DNA of 55,820 nucleotides from an uncultured Pelagibacteraceae bacterium (GTDB lineage: Bacteria; Pseudomonadota; Alphaproteobacteria; Pelagibacterales; Pelagibacteraceae), in contig CACLEU010000004.1 in the NCBI GenBank assembly GCA_902606075.1, positions 1-55,820 on the forward strand. Direction: 5' to 3'. The first letter of the stretch is position 1; every line of letters begins with the position of its first letter. Shown piece after piece: positions 41,683-53,665 of the stretch. The notes beneath the pieces are model-generated. The model had not been told where the DNA came from. It saw only the letters and a list, made by a program, of their open reading frames with translations, and did not search any database. Both the position numbers and the translations under genes were made by a program.

Positions 41683-43056
41683 TTATATTGAGCTTATTTG
41701 AAAAAGTCTTTCTACTAATGGAAGCTGGTCCCTTTTTGCTAAAAAAACTACAATATCTTTTTTTTCAAAGATAAATTTTGATGTTGGTATTATAATGTCA
41801 TTTTTTCTTAAGATTGCACCTATACGAATATCATCCGGTAAATTTGAATTTTTTAATTCTTTATTAATTAACTCAGATGAATCAATTATTTCAGCCTCTA
41901 TAACTTCGAATTCGCCATTTAAAATTGTATATGCTGTTTCAATTGTGCCCTTATGGACATGTTTTAGTATACTTGAAACAGTATTCATTCTAGGGTCTAT
42001 TAAATCGTCAATCTTAAGAGAATTTTGTAAAAGAGAATAATTAGGTTTATTTATAAGCGCCATTGTTCTTTTATCTTTTGAAAATTTTTCAACAAGAACA
42101 CTAACCATTAAATTGTCCTCGTCATCATTCGTTAATGCTAATACCGTTTCTGCATCTTCAATATTTGCCTCTTTTAATACATCTTCATCTAAACCATTTC
42201 CATTAATGACTAGTGAATTATTAAGATTGTTAGCAATATGCTCGGCTCTTTCTTTATTTTTTTCGACAATTTTAATTCTTGCAGCATCCATTGTATTTTC
42301 AAGATTTTTAGCTAAGTTAAATCCAATATTGCCACCTCCAATAATCAAAAATTTATTAGATATTTTTTCACTATGTCCAAAGGCATCAAGTGTTAACTGC
42401 ATTTGAGATGAATTAATAATCACATATGCCTTATCTTGTTTTTTCATCACGTCTTTTTTTTTTAAAAAAACAAACTTTTCATTTCTGATAACTCCAAGAA
42501 TGTTTGCTTCTAATCTTGAGAAATTTTTAGTTATATCCTCTAATTTAATGCCAATTAATGGACATTTATCATCAACGTCAATTTCTAATAATCTAATTTT
42601 ATTATCTGCAAATGGAACATTGTCTAAAGCTCCTGGGGCCTCCAGCTTTCTCTGAATAGATTTAGCGATTTCAACTTCGGGTGATATTATTACATCAATT
42701 GGAAGGTTTTCTATGCTATAAACTTTGGAAAATTTTGTATCTAAGTACTCCTGAGATCTTATTCTTGCTATCTTTTTTGAAATTTTAAAGACTGAGAAAG
42801 CTATTTGACAAATAAGCATATTGATCTCATCGCTCCTAGTAACCGCAATAATCATATCTGCCTCTTCTGCATTTGCTTTTTCTAAAACTGTTGGAAAAGT
42901 AGCCTTTCCAACAATAGATTTAACGTCTAAATCATCATTTATCTTTTGAATATCGTCACTAGATTGATCAATTACTGTTATTGAATGGTCTTGCTCAGAA
43001 AGAAGTTTGGCTATTGTATAACCTACTCTACCAGCTCCACAAATTATTATATTCAT
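41683..43056 (-). CDS. trkA: Trk system potassium uptake protein TrkA
   Basis: MNIIICGAGRVGYTIAKLL, two RCK_N/RCK_C repeats. Confidence 0.95.
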   Translation of the reverse strand: MNIIICGAGRVGYTIAKLLSEQDHSITVIDQSSDDIQKINDDLDVKSIVGKATFPTVLEKANAEEADMIIAVTRSDEINMLICQIAFSVFKISKKIARIRSQEYLDTKFSKVYSIENLPIDVIISPEVEIAKSIQRKLEAPGALDNVPFADNKIRLLEIDVDDKCPLIGIKLEDITKNFSRLEANILGVIRNEKFVFLKKKDVMKKQDKAYVIINSSQMQLTLDAFGHSEKISNKFLIIGGGNIGFNLAKNLENTMDAARIKIVEKNKERAEHIANNLNNSLVINGNGLDEDVLKEANIEDAETVLALTNDDEDNLMVSVLVEKFSKDKRTMALINKPNYSLLQNSLKIDDLIDPRMNTVSSILKHVHKGTIETAYTILNGEFEVIEAEIIDSSELINKELKNSNLPDDIRIGAILRKNDIIIPTSKFIFEKKDIVVFLAKRDQLPLVERLFQISSI

Positions 43057-44408
43057 TAATTTAGATCCTTTACGCCAAGATCTTTAAGTTTTCTATGCAA
43101 TGCAGACCTTTCCATTCCAACAAATTTAGCAGTTTTAGATACATTCCCTCCAAACTTTTTTAGTTGTGTTGTTAAGTAATCTTTTTCGAAATTTTCCCTT
43201 GCTTCTTTTAATGGAACAGAAAAGTTACTTTCACTATAAATTTCAGTGTCGCCTTGTTTAATGGACTCTTTTATAATTGCTATAGTTTTATCTGAATTAT
43301 TATTAGCTAATATTGCAATACGTTCAATAAGATTTCTTAATTCTCTCACATTTCCTGGCCAGTTATAATTTATTAAATATGTATTATCACTATTTATATT
43401 AAGATTTTTTAAATTGTAGGAATTCGAAATTTTGCTTGAAAAATAATCTACTAACAAAGGTATATCTTCAACTCTTTTAGATAAAGGATCTATATTTATT
43501 TGAAAAACATTTAGTCTGTAAAACAAGTCCTCATGAAAATTCCCTATTTTAATTTCATTAATAATATTTTTACTTGAGGTACATATAATTCTAACATTTA
43601 CTTTTACATCATGAGTACCGTTTATTCTTTTAAATTTTTGATCAGTCAGAACTCTAAGAATTTTTGATTGTGTTTCTAAAGGGATATCAGAAATTTCGTC
43701 AATTAGTAATGTACCCCCAGTCGCTTTTTCTAAAGAACCATATGAGATTGATCCATCAATTTTTTCTTCTCCAAATAATTCAAGTTCATATTTTTTAACA
43801 TCCAACAAGGCGCCATTTAAAACAACAAAAGGAGATTTATTTCTTTTTGATAATTTATGTATTTTTCTAGCAACTAGTTCTTTTCCAGAGCCCGTTGGGC
43901 CTATTATAAATACTCTGCTGTCTGAGTTGGATAATTTTTCTATTTGTTCTTTTATTTTTACAATATTTTGACTATTACCAATTAATTCAAAAGAATGGAA
44001 AAGTTTAGTCTCCAACTCTTTATTTTGATTTCTTAAATTGAAATTTTCTACTGCTCTATTAACAAAATTCATTAATCTTTCTTGATCAAATGGTTTTTCA
44101 ATAAATTCAAAAGCTCCATTTTTTAATGACTTGATTGCCATTTCAATATTTGCATGACCGGATATTATTATTACTGGTATATCTTTGTTTTTTTTTTTTA
44201 TATGAGATAAAAGTTCAATACCATCGTTATCACCCTTGTCTAACTTTACATCTATGATTGCAACATCCGGCAGTTTTTTATCAATTTCGGTTAATGCTTG
44301 ATTATAATTTGCAGCAACTCTCGTTTTATAACCTGACTCAGTTATTAAATCCCTAATAATATTTCTTATATCTGGGTTATCATCGATAATTAATATTTCA
44401 GCTGACAT
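43056..44408 (-). CDS. ntrX: NtrX-type response regulator
   Basis: Receiver IDDNPDIRNII/IIDVKL, AAA+ GPTGSGKELVARKIH, Fis-type HTH; GAFTGA loop absent. Confidence 0.92.
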   Translation of the reverse strand: MSAEILIIDDNPDIRNIIRDLITESGYKTRVAANYNQALTEIDKKLPDVAIIDVKLDKGDNDGIELLSHIKKKNKDIPVIIISGHANIEMAIKSLKNGAFEFIEKPFDQERLMNFVNRAVENFNLRNQNKELETKLFHSFELIGNSQNIVKIKEQIEKLSNSDSRVFIIGPTGSGKELVARKIHKLSKRNKSPFVVLNGALLDVKKYELELFGEEKIDGSISYGSLEKATGGTLLIDEISDIPLETQSKILRVLTDQKFKRINGTHDVKVNVRIICTSSKNIINEIKIGNFHEDLFYRLNVFQINIDPLSKRVEDIPLLVDYFSSKISNSYNLKNLNINSDNTYLINYNWPGNVRELRNLIERIAILANNNSDKTIAIIKESIKQGDTEIYSESNFSVPLKEARENFEKDYLTTQLKKFGGNVSKTAKFVGMERSALHRKLKDLGVKDLN

Positions 44409-46182
44409 TTAATTTTGGAAGAGTTATTTTTATTTTTGCACCTTCGTTATAATTTAAAAAATCAATTGAACCATTATGATCATTTATTATTTTTACTACT
44501 ATTGACAATCCTAAACCACTACCATTTTTTTTTGTTGTAAAATATGGTTTAGTAACTTCGGGTAAATTTTTAGTGCTAAAGCCAGTACCATTATCAATAA
44601 TTAAGATTTCTATATATTCCTTAATTTCACATATTTCTATAATGATTTTCTTTACAAAATCGTTGTTTTTTTTGTATTTTTCGTCCAAACTTTCCATGGA
44701 GTTTTTGATTAAATTAATAAAAACGCGATTTATTTGATCAACATCAGCTAATACAGGCACTTTATCAGTACACTTTAAAATAATTTTTATTTTTTCATCA
44801 TTAATCTTCATAAGTTTTAATGAATCGTTAGCAATTTTTTTTAGATCAATTTTTTTAAAAATCGGTTTAGGCATTCTCGCGAAATCTGAGAATTCATTAA
44901 CCAGTTGTTCAATTAATTTTACTTGTTTGTTAATTGTATTTACATTTTCATTAAAAGATTTTTTATTATTTTCATCTAAATGTTCAGTATATTTTTTTCT
45001 TAAACTATCTATAATTAGCTGGATTGGTGTTAGAGGATTCTTTATTTCATGAGCAATTTTTCTAGCTACATTTTCCCATGCTTCATGTCTTTCATTTGCT
45101 AACAATTTATTTTGTTGGGTTTTCAACCTATCTATCATTAAATTAAAATTTTTATTTAATTTTTCTAGTTCTTTATCAGTTTTGATTTCTGGAACTTTGG
45201 AATTTAAATTGCCTTTTCCAATGTTGTTTGATGCAGAAATAAGATTATTAATAGAGAGAAAAAATCTTGATGAAAATTTAATTGCAATCGAAATTGACAA
45301 GAAAAGCAACAAAGTTACAACAATCATATATATAATTGCAAATGAGATTTTAATGCCAGTTCTTTTTTCTTGAACTGTATAATAAAAACTCAAAGCGTCT
45401 CTAGATTCAGTTAAATACTTTGATATTTTTGGATCTAAAAATTTAACCACATAAACAAATATATTTTCATATTTTGATAGCCTCATTAGTGCTGCAGATG
45501 TATTTTCATATGCATTTAGTATTTTTAGGGGTCTATCATCATTTTGTACCATCTTGAGAGCCTCGTTAGATGGAGGTTGATATAAAATTTTTTTTGTAGA
45601 GTTTAAGAATATTAGTTTACCTTCGTTATTTATTAAAAAAATACCATCAACATTTCTAACTAATCTTTGGGTATTTAAAAAATTCGCGAATTGTTTTTTA
45701 TTATTTTCATAAATATTGATATTTTTGTTTAAATCGAACGCTATTAAAATTATATCCGACTCTATCTTATTTCTTACTTCTGTTACATAATTTTGAGCGA
45801 TTTGATATGAGTTATCAACTGCAGTTGTGATTTTTTTATCAAAATATTTTTCTACTGCAAAAGAAAATAAAAACAATGAAAATGCAGATATTAGTATGGA
45901 AGGTATTAATGTAAAAAGAGAAAAAAAGGCTATATATTTACGATTAGCTCTTGATCCTTCTACTACTATCTCGCTTTTAATTGAATTTTTTACCTCTAAA
46001 AAAATAAAAAGAAAAAATATTACAAGAAGAGCTATATTAGATATTAATAAATATTGTAAATTTTGGTCATTAAGTTTAATAAAGCTTTTATCTAAAAAAG
46101 TAAGAAATGTTAAAAAACCTAATAATAATGTGACGAGAAAAATTATAATTATAAAAAAATTTTTTTTAATGAAATTTAGCAT
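44398..46182 (-). CDS. ntrY: NtrY-type sensor histidine kinase
   Basis: HAMP, WENVARKIAHEIKNPLTPIQLIIDSLRKKY H-box, GSGLGLSIVVKIINDHNG. Confidence 0.93.
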   Translation of the reverse strand: MLNFIKKNFFIIIIFLVTLLLGFLTFLTFLDKSFIKLNDQNLQYLLISNIALLVIFFLFIFLEVKNSIKSEIVVEGSRANRKYIAFFSLFTLIPSILISAFSLFLFSFAVEKYFDKKITTAVDNSYQIAQNYVTEVRNKIESDIILIAFDLNKNINIYENNKKQFANFLNTQRLVRNVDGIFLINNEGKLIFLNSTKKILYQPPSNEALKMVQNDDRPLKILNAYENTSAALMRLSKYENIFVYVVKFLDPKISKYLTESRDALSFYYTVQEKRTGIKISFAIIYMIVVTLLLFLSISIAIKFSSRFFLSINNLISASNNIGKGNLNSKVPEIKTDKELEKLNKNFNLMIDRLKTQQNKLLANERHEAWENVARKIAHEIKNPLTPIQLIIDSLRKKYTEHLDENNKKSFNENVNTINKQVKLIEQLVNEFSDFARMPKPIFKKIDLKKIANDSLKLMKINDEKIKIILKCTDKVPVLADVDQINRVFINLIKNSMESLDEKYKKNNDFVKKIIIEICEIKEYIEILIIDNGTGFSTKNLPEVTKPYFTTKKNGSGLGLSIVVKIINDHNGSIDFLNYNEGAKIKITLPKLNVS

Positions 46183-46213
46183 TATATTTAAAAGTCAAAA
46201 TACATAATTTTAT

Positions 46214-47329
46214 ATGAACAATTGTTTTATAATATTAGCAGCTGGTAATAATAAAAGATTTAAATCTAAAATTCCTAAACCATTTGTTCAATATAAAAGT
46301 GATATACTAATTAATCATTCTATAAATAAGGCAATTTTATCAAAAAAATTCTCAAATATAGTAATAGCAGTTAACAAAAACCACAAAAAATACTTAAAAA
46401 AATTGAGAATAAATAAAATAAAGTTAATTAATGGGGGGCGGACTAGAGCTGATTCTGCAAAAAAATGTCTTCAATATATAAGAAAATTTAATCCCTCAAA
46501 TGTATTAATCCATGATGCAGCTAGACCTAATTTTTCATTTGATTTAATAACTAAATTATTGAAAGCTTTAAAATCTAACGATGGAGCAATTCCTGTTGTT
46601 CGAAGTAATGATAGTTTAAAATTAAAAAAAAGAAAAAAAATTATAAATTTAGATAGAAAGAATATTTTTTTCTCTCAAACACCTCAAGCATTTAAATATA
46701 AAGTGCTTATGCAATTACAAAATAAAATTAACAAACAAACAACGGATGACTCAACATTATTAATTAATGCAAAGAAAAAAGTTAAATTAATTAAAGGAGA
46801 AAAAAAAAATTTCAAGATCACTACTTTAGAAGATATTCCTGAGAAAAAGATTTTTTATGGTATTGGCTTTGATGTGCATAGATTGGTTCCAGGAAAAAAA
46901 ATGTATCTCGGGGGAATTAAAATAAAATCCAAATTAGGTACCTTAGGACATTCAGATGGAGATCCAGTTCTCCATGCTATAACTGATGCAATTTTAGGAG
47001 CCTGTAAAATGGGAGATATTGGAGAAAAATTTTCTGATAAAAATAAAAAATATAAAAATATAAGATCCACAATTTTACTTAATAAAGTTATGAAGGATAT
47101 TAGATTAAAAAACTTCCATATAAATAATATAGATATTAATATTATTACAGAAACGCCAAATATAAAAAAAATAAAAAAAAATTTAATTCTATCAATATCC
47201 AAACTCTGTAAGATACATAGTGATAGAATAAATATTAAAGGAAAAACTGCTGAAAAACTTGGTGTTATTGGAAAAGAAAAAGCTATTGCTTGTGAAGTGA
47301 TTGCGTCAATTCAAAAAAATTATGTTTAA
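46214..47329 (+). CDS. ispDF: Bifunctional IspD/IspF
   Basis: N-terminal IspD AAGNNKRFKSKIPKPF; C-terminal IspF GIGFDVHRLVPGKKMYLGGI, GHSDGDPVLHAITDAILGA. Confidence 0.95.
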   Translation: MNNCFIILAAGNNKRFKSKIPKPFVQYKSDILINHSINKAILSKKFSNIVIAVNKNHKKYLKKLRINKIKLINGGRTRADSAKKCLQYIRKFNPSNVLIHDAARPNFSFDLITKLLKALKSNDGAIPVVRSNDSLKLKKRKKIINLDRKNIFFSQTPQAFKYKVLMQLQNKINKQTTDDSTLLINAKKKVKLIKGEKKNFKITTLEDIPEKKIFYGIGFDVHRLVPGKKMYLGGIKIKSKLGTLGHSDGDPVLHAITDAILGACKMGDIGEKFSDKNKKYKNIRSTILLNKVMKDIRLKNFHINNIDINIITETPNIKKIKKNLILSISKLCKIHSDRINIKGKTAEKLGVIGKEKAIACEVIASIQKNYV

Positions 47330-47822
47330 AATTTTTGGTAAATTAATACTTACAATGTTTAATATTGGTAAACTTGGTAAGTTTCCTGGAACAATTGCAT
47401 CAGGTATAACGTCATTATTGTATATAATTTTTTTTTATTTTAATATTGATTATCAAATTTTATTTACTTTTTTTTTATTATTTTTTTTTGCATCTATTTA
47501 CCTAATTGATCTTTTAAAGAATGAATTTAAAGAAATTGACTCACGTGAAATAGTAATAGATGAATATTTGGGTCAGTCCATACCTATACTTTTTTTTTAT
47601 TTTATACTGTCGGAAGCATCCGCATCACTTAATTTTTTTATAATAATAGTCTTGATATCGTTTATTGGCTTTAGATTTTTTGATATATTAAAGCCATACC
47701 CAATAAGTTATATAGACAATAATTTTAAAAACGGTTTTGGTGTTGTTTTTGATGATATAATCGCTGGGGTTTTTACAACTATAGTATTATACATATTTAT
47801 TATAATTTATGACAAATTCTAA
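47322..47822 (+). CDS. pgpA: Phosphatidylglycerophosphatase A
   Basis: GKFPGTIASG, VIDEYLGQSIP, FRFFDILKPYPI; start placed at ATG 47322. Confidence 0.9.
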   Translation: MFKIFGKLILTMFNIGKLGKFPGTIASGITSLLYIIFFYFNIDYQILFTFFLLFFFASIYLIDLLKNEFKEIDSREIVIDEYLGQSIPILFFYFILSEASASLNFFIIIVLISFIGFRFFDILKPYPISYIDNNFKNGFGVVFDDIIAGVFTTIVLYIFIIIYDKF

Positions 47823-48279
47823 AAAATTAATTAAATTTTTAAAAAAAAAGAAACTTAAAATAAGTTTTGCTGAATCATGCACAGGTGGTCTTATGTCTAG
47901 TGTAATAACATCTAATGATGGCTCATCTAGTATTTTTAAATTAGCCTTAATAACATACTCGAATGAAGCTAAAATAAAAATTCTTAAAGTTCCAAAACTG
48001 ATCATTAAAAAATATGGTGCTGTAAGTGTTCAATGTTGTTTGTCTATGGTGAATAATTTAAGTAAAATTAGTAGTAGTCAAATCAATGTTTCTATTACTG
48101 GAATAGCTGGTCCAAAAGGCGGTTCAAAAGAAAAGCCAGTTGGTTTAGTATTTATAGGTTTGAAATTCAAAAAAAAGATATTTGTCAATAAGTATTTATT
48201 TCGAAATAAATCAAGGATAAATTTCCAAAAGACAGTAGTAAATACTGTAATTAAAATAGTTTTATCTATTATTAAATAG
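47809..48279 (+). CDS. CinA C-terminal domain (nicotinamide-nucleotide amidase) protein
   Basis: SFAESCTGGLMSSVIT, SITGIAGPKGGSKEKPVG. Confidence 0.92.
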   Translation: MTNSKKLIKFLKKKKLKISFAESCTGGLMSSVITSNDGSSSIFKLALITYSNEAKIKILKVPKLIIKKYGAVSVQCCLSMVNNLSKISSSQINVSITGIAGPKGGSKEKPVGLVFIGLKFKKKIFVNKYLFRNKSRINFQKTVVNTVIKIVLSIIK

Positions 48280-48711
48280 CTCCTCTGACCTTTTTTGAAA
48301 TGCATCAGCGATTTTATCTAAACCATATTTAAATGATTTAGTCATTAAGATATTAAGAAATTTATTTTTTAGTTCAAAATCAACATCAAATGAAACTTCT
48401 GTTAATTTACCAATATTTTTAAAATGCCATTTATTTTCAAGATATTTTAGTGGTCCATCAATATTTTTTACAAAGATAACATCCTCTTTCTTGTTATATT
48501 TTACATTACTTTTATAAGTATCTTTGAAAGGTCCTTTTCCAATTGTTAAATCTGCTATAATTGTTTGATCTTCATTTTCAAATTTATTTTCATAAATTTT
48601 AGCATTTAAACAATAAGGGATAAATTTTGGATAATCTTCAATATTTAATACAAGATTAATTAGATCTTCTTTTGAACAATTAATGGTTCTCTTTACTGAT
48701 GCTTTTGGCAT
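48262..48711 (-). CDS. Coq10/RatA-like START-domain protein
   Basis: [27 protein letters not shown]; next to lipA. Confidence 0.88.
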   Translation of the reverse strand: MPKASVKRTINCSKEDLINLVLNIEDYPKFIPYCLNAKIYENKFENEDQTIIADLTIGKGPFKDTYKSNVKYNKKEDVIFVKNIDGPLKYLENKWHFKNIGKLTEVSFDVDFELKNKFLNILMTKSFKYGLDKIADAFQKRSEELFNNR

Positions 48712-49630
48712 TAATTAGTTTTCTGTTGTTCTTTAGGAGGGCAAAATCTTCATCAGCATGATACGATGATCTTGTTAATGGCGATGATGAAACCAATAAA
48801 AATCCCTTAGCTTTAGCAATGATTTCTAAATCTTTAAACTCATTAGGTTCATAATATCTGTTTAAAGGAAAATGTTTTACTGAAGGTTGTAAATATTGCC
48901 CAATCGTTAAGAAATCAACTTTGGCAGATCTTAAATCATCCATAACTTGGATAATTTCATCTTTAGTTTCACCCATACCAACCATAATTCCGGATTTAGT
49001 AAAAATATTTTCATCAATTGTTTTTGTATTTTTTAATAATTCAAGTGATGAAAAATATCTAGATCCTGGTCTAACTTTTAAATATAAGCTTGGTACAGTC
49101 TCGATATTATGATTAAAGACATCTGGTTTTGCATCCAAAACTTTTTTGTAGGCATAACCCTTTCTTAAAAAATCAGGAGTTAAAACTTCTATTGTAGTAT
49201 TTGGATTTTCTTTTCTTGTTTCTGTTATAGTTTCATAAAAATGATTTGATCCACCATCTTTTAAATCATCTCTGTCGACTGAGGTTATAACAACATGTCT
49301 TAGATTAAGCTTTTTTACAGCTAATGAGATTTTTTTTGGTTCCAAAGGATCAAGTCTATTGGGTTTGCCTGTTTTAACATCACAAAATGCGCATGCTCTT
49401 GTACAAGTATCGCCCATGATCATAAATGTTGCGTGTCTTTTGCTCCAACATTCTGTGATATTAGGACAGTTTGCTTCTTGGCAAACTGTTACTAAATTAT
49501 TTTGATTTACAATACTTTTCGTTAAGAAAAATTCGCGGCTGTTAGTAAGTTTAGACCTTATCCAACTTGGTTTTTTTTTTATTGGATTAATTGGATTTTT
49601 TTGCTTTTCAGGATGTCTAATTTTGTTCAT
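48680..49630 (-). CDS. lipA: Lipoyl synthase
   Basis: [27 protein letters not shown] radical SAM motif. Confidence 0.97.
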   Translation of the reverse strand: MNKIRHPEKQKNPINPIKKKPSWIRSKLTNSREFFLTKSIVNQNNLVTVCQEANCPNITECWSKRHATFMIMGDTCTRACAFCDVKTGKPNRLDPLEPKKISLAVKKLNLRHVVITSVDRDDLKDGGSNHFYETITETRKENPNTTIEVLTPDFLRKGYAYKKVLDAKPDVFNHNIETVPSLYLKVRPGSRYFSSLELLKNTKTIDENIFTKSGIMVGMGETKDEIIQVMDDLRSAKVDFLTIGQYLQPSVKHFPLNRYYEPNEFKDLEIIAKAKGFLLVSSSPLTRSSYHADEDFALLKNNRKLINAKSISKENH

Positions 49631-49919
49631 TTTTTATTATATAAACTGTTTCGCCTTTTTTGCCTAATAAAAATTTGTCACGTAATAAAATCTCAATATA
49701 ATCACTATCTAAATTATCACTTAAAAGTGAATTTGATTTTTCTAATTCCTTAATTTCTTGACTTAATATTTCTTTTTTTTTTTCAAGTTTTGCTAAAAGA
49801 TTTTTTTTTTCAAAATATGCAAAAAGTCCTCTGTTACCTCCAAGAAGATTTAAAGTAAAGTATAAGATTAATAAAATAGGTATAAAAAATAATAACTTGT
49901 CTTTTATATTTTTAATCAT
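49617..49919 (-). CDS. FtsB/DivIC-like septum formation initiator
   Basis: TM plus coiled coil, [16 protein letters not shown]; start placed at 49919, overlapping eno by 4 bp. Confidence 0.8.
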   Translation of the reverse strand: MIKNIKDKLLFFIPILLILYFTLNLLGGNRGLFAYFEKKNLLAKLEKKKEILSQEIKELEKSNSLLSDNLDSDYIEILLRDKFLLGKKGETVYIIKNEQN

Positions 49920-51172
49920 TTTAATCTTGCCATGTTGTTTTTTTTTGGCAATTCTTGTTCTATTCTTAACAATTGATTGTATTTTGCAACTCTTTCTGAT
50001 CTGCATAATGAGCCAGTTTTTATTTGCGTAGAATTAGTTCCAACCGCTAAATCAGATATAAAGTCATCTTCAGAATCACCAGATCTATGGGAAATAATAG
50101 TTCGATATCCAATTTGTTGGGCAAACTTGATTACTTCTAGAGTTTCTGTAACTGTGCCTATTTGATTTGGTTTAATTAATATTGAATTTGAGGATTGATT
50201 TAAAAAGCCTTTTTTTAATCTTTGTAAATTCGTAACGTATAAATCATCTCCAACTATTTGAACATCATTTACCTTTTTTAATAAGTCAGACCATGCTCTC
50301 CAGTCATTTTCAGCAAAAGGATCCTCTATTGACTTTATCTTATATTTCTTAATAAGTTTTTTATAACCATCTATAGATTTTTTAATAGAACTATAATTGC
50401 TTGAATGTATTGAATATTTGCCGTTTCTATATAATTCATTAGCAGCAACATCCAAACATATGGAAACATCTTTGCCATTAACATACCCTGATTTTTTAAT
50501 AGATTTTATTATTAAGTTTAGTGCATCTTCGTTTCTATTTATCATTGGCGCAAATCCGCCCTCGTCACCAACCGCTGTAGAAAGTTTTTTATTTTTAAGC
50601 AATCTCTTAAGATTTTGAATAATTAAAAAACAAATATTTATCCCTTCAGAAAACGTTTTGGCCTTATCTGGTCTAATCATAAATTCTTGAATTTTAAGAC
50701 CATTATTTGCGTGAACACCTCCATTAATTATATTCATTAATGGGTATGGTAGTTTGAAATTTTTTTCGATTAAAAAGTTTTTATATAGAGAAATATTTCT
50801 GATTTTTGCGGATAATTTCTTAACAGCTATAGATACTGAAAGGATAGAATTTGCACCAAGTTTAGTTTTTTGTTTTGTACCATCTAATTTAATTAAGATT
50901 GAATCAATTAACTCTTGATCGTGAACATTTTTTTTTAAAATTTTTTTTGAGATAATTTTATTAACATTGTAAACGGCTTTAAAGACACTTTTGCCTAAAT
51001 ATTTTTTATTTGTTTTATCCCTCTTTTCGTGCGCTTCATAAGTCCCTGTTGATGCACCTGACGGACATATTGCCTTTGATGAAAATTTTCCGCAAAAAAC
51101 TTCAGTTTCAATTGTTGGGAGTCCACGGCTATCAAAAATTTGTCTACCTATAATTTTTGTAATTTTAGCCAT
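49916..51172 (-). CDS. eno: Enolase
   Basis: SRGLPTIETEV, GDEGGFAP, SHRSGDSEDDFISDLAVG. Confidence 0.97.
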   Translation of the reverse strand: MAKITKIIGRQIFDSRGLPTIETEVFCGKFSSKAICPSGASTGTYEAHEKRDKTNKKYLGKSVFKAVYNVNKIISKKILKKNVHDQELIDSILIKLDGTKQKTKLGANSILSVSIAVKKLSAKIRNISLYKNFLIEKNFKLPYPLMNIINGGVHANNGLKIQEFMIRPDKAKTFSEGINICFLIIQNLKRLLKNKKLSTAVGDEGGFAPMINRNEDALNLIIKSIKKSGYVNGKDVSICLDVAANELYRNGKYSIHSSNYSSIKKSIDGYKKLIKKYKIKSIEDPFAENDWRAWSDLLKKVNDVQIVGDDLYVTNLQRLKKGFLNQSSNSILIKPNQIGTVTETLEVIKFAQQIGYRTIISHRSGDSEDDFISDLAVGTNSTQIKTGSLCRSERVAKYNQLLRIEQELPKKNNMARLK

Positions 51173-51181
51173 AATTTATTT

Positions 51182-52006
51182 TTAGCTTTTTATTAATTTA
51201 TCTATTTCAACTAATTTACCTAATAAAGTATCCAATTGATTTAAAGGGAGCATGTTAGCTCCATCAGAGGGAGCATTATCTGGATCTTGATGGGTTTCTA
51301 TAAATACGGCCGCCACACCCACTGCAACAGCGGCTCTAGACAAATGTGAAACAAATTCTCTTTCACCACCACTTTTATCTCCTAACCCACCAGGTTGTTG
51401 GACTGAATGTGTTGCATCAAATACTATAGGATAACCCAGTCTTGACATTATAGGTATAGATCTCATATCGGATACTAAAGTGTTATAACCAAAGCTCGCA
51501 CCTCTTTCTGTTATTAAAATATTATTGTTACCAGATTCTGAAATTTTTTTTGTAACATTTTTCATATCCCATGGAGCTAAAAATTGTCCTTTTTTAACAT
51601 TAATAATTTTATTTGTTTTGGCAGCAGCTACCAATAAATCTGTTTGCCTACATAAGAAAGCTGGAATTTGAATTATGTCAACGTGATTAGCTACGGTTGA
51701 GCATTGTTCAACACTATGAATATCTGTTAAAATTGGCACTCCTAATTCTTTTTTAATTTTGTCAAAAATTGGTAATGAGCTTTCTAGGCCTGCTCCTCTT
51801 TTTCCTTTTAAACTCGTTCTGTTAGCTTTGTCAAAAGAGGTTTTATAAACAAAACCTAAATTATATTTTTTTGTGATTTCTCTTATTTTACCAGCCATAT
51901 CTAATGCATGTTGCTCGGTTTCTAATTGGCAAGGTCCTGCAATAAGACAAATTTGTTTATCGTTTGAAATGTGGATATTGTTACAATTAATTGTTAGATT
52001 TTTCAT
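51182..52006 (-). CDS. kdsA: 3-deoxy-8-phosphooctulonate synthase
   Basis: [43 protein letters not shown]. Confidence 0.96.
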   Translation of the reverse strand: MKNLTINCNNIHISNDKQICLIAGPCQLETEQHALDMAGKIREITKKYNLGFVYKTSFDKANRTSLKGKRGAGLESSLPIFDKIKKELGVPILTDIHSVEQCSTVANHVDIIQIPAFLCRQTDLLVAAAKTNKIINVKKGQFLAPWDMKNVTKKISESGNNNILITERGASFGYNTLVSDMRSIPIMSRLGYPIVFDATHSVQQPGGLGDKSGGEREFVSHLSRAAVAVGVAAVFIETHQDPDNAPSDGANMLPLNQLDTLLGKLVEIDKLIKS

Positions 52007-53621
52007 TATTTTTTTTTGCAGCTCTAATAAAAGATGAGAATAGTGGATGAGGGTTTAAAGGTCTAGACTTAAATTCTGGATGAAATTGAACGCCTATAAA
52101 CCATGGATGATTTTTTAGTTCTATAATTTCTGGCAAATTGTTATCAGGTGATAAACCTGAAAATAACATTCCTTTTTTTTCAAATCTTTTTTTCAGATTA
52201 ATATTAACCTCGTACCGATGTCTATGTCTTTCATAAATAGTTTTGGATTTATAAATATTTTTTATAAGCGAATTGTGTTGTAATTTTGCTGGATATAGCC
52301 CAAGACGCATCGTGCCACCTAATTTAGTTGATGTTCCTTTAAAAATTTTACCACCTTTATTCCATTCTTCAATTAAACCAACTACAGATAAACATTTTTT
52401 ATCAAATTCACTTGATCCCGCATTCTTAATATTTAAGACATTTCTTGCAAATTCTATTATTGCCATTTGCATCCCAAAACAAATCCCTAGAAAAGGTATG
52501 TCATTTTTTCTAGCATAATTGATGCAAGATATTTTTCCTTCTGTTCCTCTTTTTCCAAAACCACCCGGAATTAAAATTCCAGATACACCATTTAATTTTT
52601 TTCTTATTTGAGACGGTATTAAATTATCAGACTCAATTCTAATTAATTTTATTTTTACGTTATTTTTTATCCCTCCATGCACCAAAGCTTCGTCTAAAGA
52701 TTTGTAGGCATCTTTTAAATCCACATATTTGCCGACTATTGCGATATTAACCACTTTTAAAGATTTATCTGTTACTACATTTGCAACATTTTTCCATGGT
52801 GTTAGATTAATTTTTTTTTTAGCTTTCATTTTAAAATATTTTAAAACTTGTTTATCTAAACCCTCATTAAAAAAGCTTATTGGTGCCTCATAGATTGTTT
52901 TTACATCTACTGTTTCTATAACTCTCTCTATTGGAATATTGCAAAATAAAGATATTTTCTTTCTTTGATCTAACGGTATTGTTTGTTGTGATCTGCAAAT
53001 AACAACATCAGGTTGAATTCCTATACTTCTAAGTTCTTTAACAGAATGCTGAGTTGGTTTTGTTTTGATTTCATCTGAAGATTTTAAAAAAGGAACCAAT
53101 GTTAAATGTATGAATAAAGTGTTTTCTTTTCCAATATCATTAGAAAATTGTCTTATAGCCTCTAAAAAAGGTAGGCTTTCAATATCGCCAACTGTTCCAC
53201 CAATTTCACAAATTACAAAATCTTCATTTTTAATATCTTTTTTAATAAATTCTTTAATTCTATCTGTTACATGAGGTATAACTTGTACAGTTTTTCCGAG
53301 ATAATCTCCTCTACGTTCGTTCAAAATTATATCACTGTAAATTTTTCCGGTAGTTATGTTATCACTTTTTTTTGCAGATATATTTGTAAATCTTTCGTAA
53401 TGACCAAGATCTAAATCTGTCTCAGCTCCATCATCTGTAACAAAAACTTCACCATGTTGAAACGGACTCATTGTGCCAGGATCAACATTTAAATAGGGAT
53501 CCATTTTTCTAATTCTTACTTTATAACCTTGAGATTTGAGTAAGTAACCAAGTGATGCTGATGACAATCCTTTGCCTAAGGATGATACCACGCCGCCAGT
53601 TACAAAAATGAATCGCGCCAT
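51987..53621 (-). CDS. pyrG: CTP synthase
   Basis: [47 protein letters not shown], glutaminase FLGICFGMQ. Confidence 0.98.
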   Translation of the reverse strand: MARFIFVTGGVVSSLGKGLSSASLGYLLKSQGYKVRIRKMDPYLNVDPGTMSPFQHGEVFVTDDGAETDLDLGHYERFTNISAKKSDNITTGKIYSDIILNERRGDYLGKTVQVIPHVTDRIKEFIKKDIKNEDFVICEIGGTVGDIESLPFLEAIRQFSNDIGKENTLFIHLTLVPFLKSSDEIKTKPTQHSVKELRSIGIQPDVVICRSQQTIPLDQRKKISLFCNIPIERVIETVDVKTIYEAPISFFNEGLDKQVLKYFKMKAKKKINLTPWKNVANVVTDKSLKVVNIAIVGKYVDLKDAYKSLDEALVHGGIKNNVKIKLIRIESDNLIPSQIRKKLNGVSGILIPGGFGKRGTEGKISCINYARKNDIPFLGICFGMQMAIIEFARNVLNIKNAGSSEFDKKCLSVVGLIEEWNKGGKIFKGTSTKLGGTMRLGLYPAKLQHNSLIKNIYKSKTIYERHRHRYEVNINLKKRFEKKGMLFSGLSPDNNLPEIIELKNHPWFIGVQFHPEFKSRPLNPHPLFSSFIRAAKKNNEKSNN

Positions 53622-53665
53622 GGAAGTATCTTATAAACTCAATTTTAAAAAAATTAAAGAATTAA

